A stretch of DNA of 64,000 nucleotides, from contig OZ023206.1 in assembly GCA_963995525.1 (NCBI GenBank), forward strand, positions 67,640,308-67,704,307, written 5' to 3'. Below, piece by piece: positions 56,401-64,000 of this stretch. The stretch's first letter is position 1, and each line of letters begins with the position of its first letter. Both the position numbers and the translations under genes were made by a program. The stretch comes from Escarpia spicata (Eukaryota; Annelida; Polychaeta; Sabellida; Siboglinidae). The notes under the pieces were generated by a model. That model did not search any database. It was not told the origin of the DNA and saw nothing but the letters and a program-made list of their open reading frames with translations.

Positions 56401-57409
56401 AGAGGGGAGTGGAGACAGTTGGTGGAGACAACAGTAAAAGATAGAGGGGAGTGGAGACAGTTGGTGGAGACAGCAGTGCAAGATAGAGGGGAGTGGAGAC
56501 AGTTGGTGGAGACAACAGTAAAAGATAGAGGGGAGTGGAGACAGTTGGTGGAGACAACAGTAAAAGATAGAGGGGAGTGGAGACAGTTGGTGGAGACAGC
56601 AGTGCAAGATAGAGGGGAGTGGAGACAGTTGGTGGAGACAACAGTAAAAGATAGAGGGGAGTGGAGACAGTTGGTGGAGACAACAGTAAAAGATAGAGGG
56701 GAATGGAGACAGTTGGTGGAGACAGCAGTGCAAGATAGAGGGGAGTGGAGACAGTTGGTGGAGACAACAGTAAAAGATAGAGGGGAGTGGAGACAGTTGG
56801 TGGAGACAGCAGTGCAAGATAGAGGGGAGTGGAGACAGTTGGTGGAGACAACAGTAAAAGATAGAGGGGAGTGGAGACAGTTGGTGGAGACAACAGTAAA
56901 AGATAGAGGGGAGTGGAGACAGTTGGTGGAGACAACAGTAAAAGATAGAGGGGAGTGGAGACAGTTGGTGGAGACAACAGTAAAAGATAGAGGGGAGTGG
57001 AGACAGTTCGTGGAGACAACAGTAAAAGATAGAGGGGAGTGGAGACAGTTGGTGGAGACAACAGTAAAAGATAGAGGGGAGTGGAGACAGTTGGTGGAGA
57101 CAACAGTAAAAGATAGAGGGGAGTGGAGACAGTTGGTGGAGACAACAGTAAAAGATAGAGGGGAGTGGAGACAGTTGGTGGAGACAACAGTAAAAGATAG
57201 AGGGGAGTGGAGACAGTTGGTGGAGACAACAGTAAAAGATAGAGGGGAGTGGAGACAGTTGGTGGAGACAACAGTAAAAGATAGAGGGGAGTGGAGACAG
57301 TTGGTGGAGACAACAGTAAAAGATAGAGGGGAGTGGAGACAGTTGGTGGAGACAACAGTAAAAGATAGAGGGGAGTGGAGACAGTTGGCAGAGACGGCAG
57401 TACAAGAAC
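53431..57409. repeat. Giant purine-rich minisatellite, 42-bp unit, ~95 units
   Basis: Unit AGACAGTTGGTGGAGTCAGC plus AGTACAAGATAGAGGGGAGT plus GG. Starts 53431 and 57379 are exactly 94 x 42 bp apart. Three subtypes: GTGGAGTCAGCAGTACAAG, GCAGAGACGGCAGTACAAG (mainly first half) and GTGGAGACAACAGTAAAAG (second half). About 13-14 units at 56840-57370 are virtually identical. Since 42 is divisible by 3 and the unit has few stops, open frames of 1175 codons (+) and 1407 codons (-) cross it. They are low-complexity translations and I do not call them genes. Lies in the intron between GCC2/GCC3 repeat 3 and PAN 2. Confidence 0.95.
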
Positions 57410-57665
57410 AGTCAGGGAGAGGAAAAAGAAAAACAGCCAGAAAGCGAAGACCAGTATCGGGTCAAGCCTCACCCAGGACATATCGGGAAAACAAGAACAA
57501 ACAAATTTAACTGTATTGGCTACCCTGTACATTAGATTAAGTTTGTTCACCAGTTGACTGATCAAGATTTCATAATATACTACTTAAATATCTCGTAGGA
57601 ATTGAAGTATCTGAAATGTTGTACAACTTCCTATAACGTTTACTTAATATTATTTTCTGATGCAG
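57410..57665 (+). other. Intron end, no gene
   Basis: A/G-rich then AT-rich sequence ending in TTTTCTGATGCAG, the acceptor shared by the PAN exons. Confidence 0.5.
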
Positions 57666-57899
57666 GGACAGTGGTGATGGAAATGACAGAAACTGCAGAT
57701 ACAAGTGCTACAGGAGCAGCAGATAACATCAGAGCTGGTCTATCCCTGATAGAATGCAAGGGCTGGTGTGGTAGTGACGTCATGTGTGTGGCTGCCTTGT
57801 ATCAATCCAGTAGTGAATGTTTCATCTATTACAGTAAACCAACACTGACAACACATTCTGGAGACACTGTATTCATGAAAGTGGCAACCACATCTACAG
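57666..57899 (+). CDS. Internal exon: PAN/Apple domain 2
   Basis: 234 bp, phase 1/1, donor GTACGT at 57900. Reads GTVVMEMTETADTSATGAAD, LSLIECKGWCGSDVMCVAAL and ECFIYYSKPTL...GDTVFMKV. One extra Val codon at the start and Thr near the end compared with the other PAN exons. It joins the preceding GCC2/GCC3 exon as ETG-TVVMEM in frame. The downstream intron is homologous to that after PAN 3. Confidence 0.86.
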
Positions 57900-57941
57900 G
57901 TACGTTTAAACATCTCAGATTTTATTATTAGAAGTGTCCAC

Positions 57942-59134
57942 CAGACCTGCCTATCATTCCGGAAATACACCTAAAATGACGGTATTACGGCGAGGGATGA
58001 AAATATTACGGATTCTTTCGTTGTCACAATGAGCGTCAATCAATTCCGTACTCCTCAAATTTAGCTTCACTTTAATCAACAGGTGGCAGCATATATACGC
58101 TGCTTGTTGTGATATGGTTTTTCATTCGCTGCTTCTGGTCGTAATCTGACCAATAGGAAACAGCGTTACGACTCATGGTGCTCAAACAAAACGAAGTCAC
58201 GTCTCACGCGGCATGAAATGATGCCGGGGAACGAAACGGCACCACTACCAGCCAAGAAGAAACGTGTACTGCAAATGTTTATAACAGCATGCACGCACAC
58301 ATGGCCCGTATTGTCAAGTTTAAAGAAGGGGATCGGCTTTACATATTGCTGGATACGTGAAATTTATTTTCCTATTTCACATGGTCACTGGTGACCGGGA
58401 TAGTTGCAGATACTGACTACATCGTTAGACTAGTACTAGTGACAGAGTAGTGGGTGTTGTACTTGTTGTGTTAGGCCAACTGACTGTACTAAGACTAAGT
58501 TAGTGTATTTATTGAGTTTAGTCTATCATTTACAGCCTATAATACAGGGATAGGCTTATATATTAGAGTTGAGTAGACTAGAGTCTAGACGATGTCAATG
58601 ACTAGCGTAACGTAATGGTTTTGCCGTCCCCCGGCATGACATTGTCTTTGATCTAGTCAAGTTACTAAACTGTATAGTCTATAGCCTAGCCCTAGATATA
58701 GCGGCTACTAATATTAATGACACCACAAATAGACAATGACGTGATAATTTGTTATAATTTGTCAAGTTTTTGTAGTCGGCATGCTGTTTTTGAAATTTAC
58801 ATAAAATCAGAATTACAATGTGTATAGACTCATTTACATTACAGTTATGTTTCTTCAGGTTTGATTTCCATCAATGCTGGTTATGAACATCTACCTTGCC
58901 TTGTTAACTGAACATTTCAAAACACCGTAGTTTATTAGAGACAATTATGTTTTGGGTGCAACTATCGTCATAGTCACAGTATCAAAGTATTACTGACAAT
59001 ATCAGTGGTGTTCTTTTCGTAACAATATCTGACACGGTTCTGAACTATTACTGACAGGAAGCCTATATTCCTGAAAATCAGTGTAAATGGGAAGATGGAT
59101 TACTGACAGGAAGTTTTTAGGGTAGGCAGGTCTG
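57942..59134 (+). mobile_element. hAT-like non-autonomous element, copy B
   Basis: Ends CAGACCTGCCTATC and complement CAGACCTGCCTACC; flanks GTCCAC on both sides (57936-57941 and 59135-59140). The paralogous intron after PAN 3 shows the uninterrupted site AAGTGTCCACTTAAAT at 63289-63304, so insertion limits are precise: 1193 bp plus a 6-bp duplication. The internal ORF start seen in copy A (GGCACCACTACCAGCCAAGA) is present but disrupted. Confidence 0.92.
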
Positions 59135-59195
59135 GTCCACTTAAATTTGTTAGGTCAGTTTTGATAAACAGTTGAAAGATGGACATATTTTTGTA

Positions 59196-59600
59196 TTTAA
59201 AGGGGCCCTGGATAGATTGCACTATTCCACAGCAGAAGTATTTTGTCGGCCGAAGCTTGGCGTCTGCAGGTATTTGTAGAACAGTCTCGTGCAGGCGATA
59301 TGTGTGCCGTCATTAGTTCTCGGGAACACAAGACAAGCGCTCGCTGAATCTAGTGATTGTGTTGATAAGGATTTATTTATGACATATACTGTTGCAAACT
59401 AACAACACTAATGAAATAAATCCTTATCAACAACACAATAACTAGATGCAGCGCATGTTTGTCTTGTGTTCCCGAGAACTAACGACGGCAAACATATCGC
59501 CTGCACCACACTGTTGTATAAATAGCCACAGACGCCAAGCGTCGGCCGACAAAATACTTCTGCCGTGGAATAACACAATCTATACAGTGCCCCTTTAAAG
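59196..59600. mobile_element. Foldback MITE, ~405 bp near-palindrome, copy 1
   Basis: The arms from TTTAAAGGGGCCCTGGATAG to GTGCCCCTTTAAA pair along nearly their full length. For example GTTCTCGGGAACACAAGACA (59317) pairs with TGTCTTGTGTTCCCGAGAAC (59458). The loop around 59385-59410 is short (ATACTGTTGCAAAC). No coding sequence. Duplicated at 63351-63757 as part of a larger segmental duplication. Confidence 0.9.
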
Positions 59601-59832
59601 TTTTTTTCATAAAGTGTTCTAAACCACCAGTCAGACAGATTAATCATCTAGCACATTCATATGTAGACTCAACCTTAGACTGAACCTTTTTTATTCCTAA
59701 TTTGAATGAAATATACACTAAAAATGATGTCCTCATACTCAACTATTTTTTTAACCCCCTCCATCGCCCTGTTCAAGGCCTGTTTTGGTCAAGCTTTTCT
59801 GCCCAGTTTGTTGCGACACCTAGCTGTCGAGT

Positions 59833-60405
59833 TGACGTCACTGCAGGTAGCACCGCCAGGATTTAGCATGGCGCGCATCTATGCGGGTTGGTGTTTCAGG
59901 CCGTACCTAAAATTGCAATCGCAGAATTTTATATCACCGTAAAGATAATAATCTTACCTATAAATGTGTCACTGGATGCAAACAGGAATTTTTGTTTTCT
60001 TTTTTGAGTTATTGCTGTTTGAACATTGCGAATACTCATACTTGCAATGGGATTTAATATTTTTAATATCACATTAAAGATGATAATCGTATCTACAAAT
60101 ATGCCACTGGATATACCCATGATTTATTTTGCGTTATTGCCATTTGAACATCGTGAATGCTTAGTAGATATAATGCAAGGTTGACCATTCATGATGTTCA
60201 AAGGGCAATAACTCAAAAAGTTAACACAATTCCTGTGTACATCTGGTGACAAACTTGTAGATAAGATTATTATATTTACTGTGATATTAAATATATTAAA
60301 TTCCACGATTGCAATTTCATGTACAGTCTGAAACAACGAGCCACGCTGCTGCTCGCCTTGCTAAAGAATAGGGTGCGCTCAGTGACATTGCCTGTGGTGA
60401 CGTCA
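59833..60405. mobile_element. Foldback element with TGACGTCA ends
   Basis: Starts and ends with TGACGTCA. Inverted arms include TTTAGCATGGCGCGC against TTTAGCAAGGCGAGC (complement), TGTTTCAGGCCGTACC against its counterpart near 60325, and AAATTGCAATCG against CGATTGCAATTT. Internally three copies of a ~110-bp block with TTGAGTTATTGC / TTTGAACAT occur, two direct and one inverted. No coding sequence. Confidence 0.7.
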
Positions 60406-60409
60406 GCAG

Positions 60410-63019
60410 CATGGGGTGGGGGTTGGGCCTCTACTGCTGGAGGCCGGTGGGGGAAATGACCGCCCCACCTTTGCTAATCTGATTGTTTGTGTAGTACCTC
60501 CATGAGAGTATTATTTGTTTTGCTTTATTTCATTGATTGGTGTATGTGATCTCATTCCTGTTGGTACAATTATTAAATGACCTTTACCAACTACATCCAC
60601 TTGTTTAATTTGTATAGCAACCGAGCTCAGGATTCTGCCATTGAGCATCAGCAGGGTATAAATTATTATTTTTACATACGTTAAACTAGTATTTATACAA
60701 TATGAGGCGAAGATGCCTGTAAATGCTGTGTTCATTGATAGTCTGCCTATGGTCCGGATTACGTAAAAATTTACCCGGACTCAAAACAAGGCCGAGCTTG
60801 GACTGTTCCCTTTGTGTTGAAATTCGACTGCGTAACATGTCTTTGTTTTTTAACACAAAGGAAGATTTAATTCATCCCACCTTCCTCCCCTCTCTACCAC
60901 CATTGTGCTAATGTTGGATAACATGATCACAATGTTCTACTCTTTCAGTGTTAATTTTTGTGATGGTCCGTGTACCAGTAATACTAATAGTGTACACAAG
61001 GTTTTGCCTGAAGGCTTTTTTCCTCCTTACTGATGACACAATAGCAAGTGTACGCAGTGTTTTTAGGGCGGTAAGTAAAGTAGGATTAATAAGTAATCGC
61101 TTTAGTCATCAAAATGTTTGGGAGGCATCTTTTAAGTAGGTTTTGATGTATTACCTACTACGATCTCAAGATAATACTTTATAATGTTGTCCAATTCTTA
61201 GATTGTATAGGCTACGTAAATGCGGTATTGTTTAAGACCTCGACTGGCCCACATTTGTTTGTATTTATTTGCATTTTATTACTCACCAGTTTATTCTGGC
61301 CAGGGGGGGAAATGACCACCCTACCTTTGCTAATCTGATTGTCATTTAATAATTGTTTATGTAGTACCTCGATGAGAGTATGATTTGTTCTGCTTTATCT
61401 CATTGATTGGTGTATAGCAAACGAGCTCAGGGTTCTGCAATTGAGCATCAGCAGGGTAAAAATAGATTATTTTTGATCCGATTCAAATAAAATGTTCACT
61501 ACGTTTGAAAAACTAATTCCTGGCATATCTAGCCAAGTATGTGACACAAATGTCAATATATTACCAAGATATGGATTGTTAAAGTTGACAAAAATAATAA
61601 AAGATTGAAATAACAATCGACAATTCATTTTCCTAAATATTTTTCATTAATAATTAGTGGATGCATGCTGCGTATGAGATATTCATAATTTAAGGTTAGA
61701 ATACTGGTTGATGACAACATTTTTGCTCAATTTTATAATATACTATTACGTATGCTAGAGTCTGACTTGTGCTGTTATACTGTTTATGCATTAATTTGTT
61801 TTTAAAATAATAATTGAAAAATATTTTTAATGCAATTTGATCTTGTCGGCCATCAATCATTTTCTCAGTTTCGTGCATTTTACCAAAACGCTAAAATCTG
61901 AATTCCGTAAAAGGTTTTATGCAATGCAACAAGACAACACCCGATATGTGAGAATATGGCCAGAATAACCTTCTGACATTCATTTATTACCAGATAATTG
62001 GATGAGTTATTAGATAAAAATAATTATAGAATACCATATTAAAATTTTTGGTAATACACCATAACTATTAAAAAGACGCCTCTCAGACATTTAGACTATT
62101 AAAACTATTAACTATTACCATGCACATCCTAGAGAGAGGTGGGGCCATTCCGCCACACCGTTTATTAATCCTACTTTAATTACCGCCCTAAAAACCCTGT
62201 GTACACTTGTAAGAGGAAAAAGCCTTAAGGCAAAACCTTGTGTACCATTTAGAAACAGGGAAAAGCGTTAGAAAAACTGAAAATTAACTTTTGCGTGTTG
62301 TGAAAATCCCGCACTTATAACCAGTCTCATAGCAGCAGGGGAGGGAGGTGGAGTCAAAACTGATACGTGATATGAGAACCAACTGGACGCGAAGAACTTC
62401 AAATGTGGCCGCTGCTGGAGCCGCAGTGGCCTTTTATCCCTGACTGATCGGACTAGTTTTTAATGTATCACTACGCTAAAACGCGGGAAGGCCGGTACGC
62501 CTTCAGAATATTGGACTCTGACCTGGTCATGGTACAGCGTCACCTTGTTTACCCTGCCTGCAGGCTGGCTCTAGAACTTAATTGATTAGTGTTGCCTTGG
62601 TTGCCTCGCGTAAAACTTATGCAATGTAATCGCATAAATCCATTTGCAATGAAGTTTAGAAACTTTAATCTCATTGACAGAAAATCCCATTAAAATATTG
62701 ACTGCATTGTACAAAAGAGGGACCGGAAATTGTGTGATGCAGAGTTTGATGACAAAACCACATGGATGTTAGGCACTAGAGAGCCACACAAACTAGCCAG
62801 TGAAACTTCAATATTATTATCTGCTAACTGCCAAAATAAATTCCTATTAAATATGCCCCTATGTCCAGACGTATTCGGGCATTCTGACCATGAGAGGGTT
62901 AATTATATTGGCTGCCAAGTGCATATCGTCTAGTTTGTTTGTGACTTCGTTCACCTGAAAGGTGTTGTACAGCTTACTGTAAGATCAACCTTTAAAACTA
63001 AAACTATTTCCTGATGCAG
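60410..63019. other. Intron with interleaved direct and inverted repeats
   Basis: A direct repeat (60455-60670 and 61306-61475) shares CACCTTTGCTAATCTGATTG and GAGCATCAGCAGGGTA. An inverted repeat pairs 60990-61097 (CACAAGGTTTTGCCTGAAGG ... TAGGGCGGTAAG) with 62161-62250. Together they suggest nested foldback elements between about 60.4 and 62.3 kb. The last 70 bp before 63020 match the sequence before the 13730 PAN exon. No coding region found. Confidence 0.6.
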
Positions 63020-63250
63020 GGAGAGTGATGGAAATGACAGAAACTGCAGATACACGAGCTGAGGGAACAGTAGATGCCTACACAGCTGATATATCCCTGG
63101 TAGAATGCAAGGACTGGTGTGGTAGAGATGTCATGTGTGTGGCTGCCATGTACCAATCCAGTAGTGGATGTTACATCTATCACAGTAAACCAACACTGAC
63201 AACACATACTGGAGACACTGTGTTCATGAAGGTGGCAACTGCATCTACTG
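63020..63250 (+). CDS. Internal exon: PAN/Apple domain 3
   Basis: 231 bp, phase 1/1, acceptor TTTCCTGATGCAG, donor GTACGT at 63251. Reads RVMEMTETADTRAEGTVDAY, ISLVECKDWCGRDVMCVAAM and GCYIYHSKPTLTTHTGDTVF. Closer to PAN 1 at its 5' side and to PAN 2 at its 3' side, including flanking introns, so it looks like an intermediate or a recombinant. The frame continues out of the window in phase 1. Confidence 0.86.
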
Positions 63251-63350
63251 GTACGTTTAAACATCTCCGCAGATTTTATTCTTAAAAGTGTCCACTTAAA
63301 TTTGTTAGATCAGTTTTGATAAACAGTTGAAGGATGGACATATTTTTAAA

Positions 63351-63757
63351 TTTAAAGTGGCCCTGTATAGATTGCACTATTCCACAACAGAAGAATTTTG
63401 TCGGTCGACGCTTGGCATCTGCGGCTATTTATAGAACAGTCTCGTGCAGGCGATGTGTTTGCCGTCGTTAGTTCTCGGGAACACAAGACAAACGTGCGCT
63501 GAATCTAGTGATTGTGTTGATAAGGATTTATTTATGACTTATACTGTTGCAAACTAACAACACTAATGAAATAAATCCTTATCAACAACACAATAACTAG
63601 ATGCAGCACACGCTTGTCTTGTGTTCCCGAGAACTAACGACGGCAAACATATCGCCTGGACCACACTGTTGTATAAATAGCCACAGACACCAAGCGTCGG
63701 CCTACAAAATACTTTTGCCGTGGAGTAGCGCAATCTGTACAAAGTGCCCCTTTAAAG
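63351..63757. mobile_element. Foldback MITE, copy 2
   Basis: Same near-palindrome as 59196-59600 in the same position relative to its PAN exon. TTTAAAGTGGCCCTGTATAG at the left and GTGCCCCTTTAAA at the right. Arms differ from copy 1 by scattered substitutions, so it duplicated with the exon rather than inserting twice. Confidence 0.9.
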
Positions 63758-64000
63758 TTTTTTCATAAAGTATTCTAAACCACCAGTCAGACAGACAGTA
63801 TTTATTTTGACCATCATAAGCACATAAACTACAATATCATATTCTTTGTAAAGTCAGGGAAGCTCCCATTAAGACAATTGTATGCCGCTATCATGGGAGC
63901 CACCCTACTGATGTAACAATTTTATGATTATTATGTGTTCAACTATATATACCTACACATATGTGTATACATAGTATACACATAAATTAGTTTACACAAA
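63758..64000 (+). other. Intron start, no gene
   Basis: First ~40 bp continue the segmental duplication (to about 63796). The remainder is AT-rich with TATACACATA repeats. Nothing else seen. Confidence 0.5.

Noticed and set aside
53342..57565. A 1407-codon minus-strand and a 1175-codon plus-strand open frame
   Set aside because: Both are translations of a 42-bp tandem array whose unit lacks stops. No domain, no composition typical of a real protein, and it lies in an intron with exons on both sides.
61696..61878. Short minus-strand open frame and others of 60-90 codons in 59-63 kb
   Set aside because: No recognisable protein features; located in AT-rich repeat-laden intron.

Overview
This looks like genomic DNA from an intron-rich invertebrate animal, probably a marine lophotrochozoan such as a mollusc (inferred from style only, not proven). 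The evidence is short phase-1 exons encoding extracellular domains, large introns full of minisatellites, tRNA-derived SINE sequence, several LINE types and many decayed DNA transposons. No bacterial-type gene organisation is present.

The only host gene I can support is one long + strand gene that enters before base 1 and leaves after base 64000. I can place 19 internal exons by acceptor/donor sites, reading frame and domain content: EGF (53-172), EGF-like (2548-2721), three Sushi/CCP (3988-4197, 4417-4629, 5340-5537), PAN/Apple (13730-13957), Sushi (15009-15188), HYR (15497-15730), HYR-like (21534-21788), Sushi (22367-22561), a two-exon unit of unrecognised domain present twice (24142-24356 + 26960-27194 and 33319-33533 + 35646-35880), three GCC2/GCC3 ephrin-receptor-like Cys-rich exons (42820-42975, 44239-44400, 52678-52842) and two more PAN exons (57666-57899, 63020-63250). 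All junctions are phase 1 except the phase-0 intron inside the two-exon unit, so every module can be duplicated or skipped without a frame change. The layout recalls SVEP1/SCUBE-type secreted multidomain adhesion proteins. No signal peptide, promoter or 3' end is in the window.

The introns hold at least nine tandem arrays with units of 28, 29, 30, 34, 37, 41, 42, 51 and 62 bp. Two (30 bp and 34 bp) are built from the splice-acceptor junction of the exon immediately downstream. Another (62 bp, 51 units) carries a CTCF-core-like motif in nearly every unit. Two paralogous introns have each expanded sequences that stayed single-copy in the other. A 51-bp array lies in frame inside a dead LINE.

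Mobile DNA: a 3.8-kb element with ~0.8-0.9-kb inverted arms (5889-9696); hAT-like elements at 9979-11453, 40135-41351, 46360-48092 and 57942-59134; Mutator/Kolobok-like TTAA elements or remnants near 11.5-12.9, 30.5 and 50.0-52.4 kb; a 2.9-kb long-TIR element (27586-30488); LINEs at 13.98-14.5, 32.6-32.9, 37.0-37.4, 37.8-42.65 and 48.8-49.5 kb; foldback MITEs at 59196-59600, 59833-60405 and 63351-63757; and a SINE at 23.1-23.4 kb. All transposon coding regions seen are broken or truncated.
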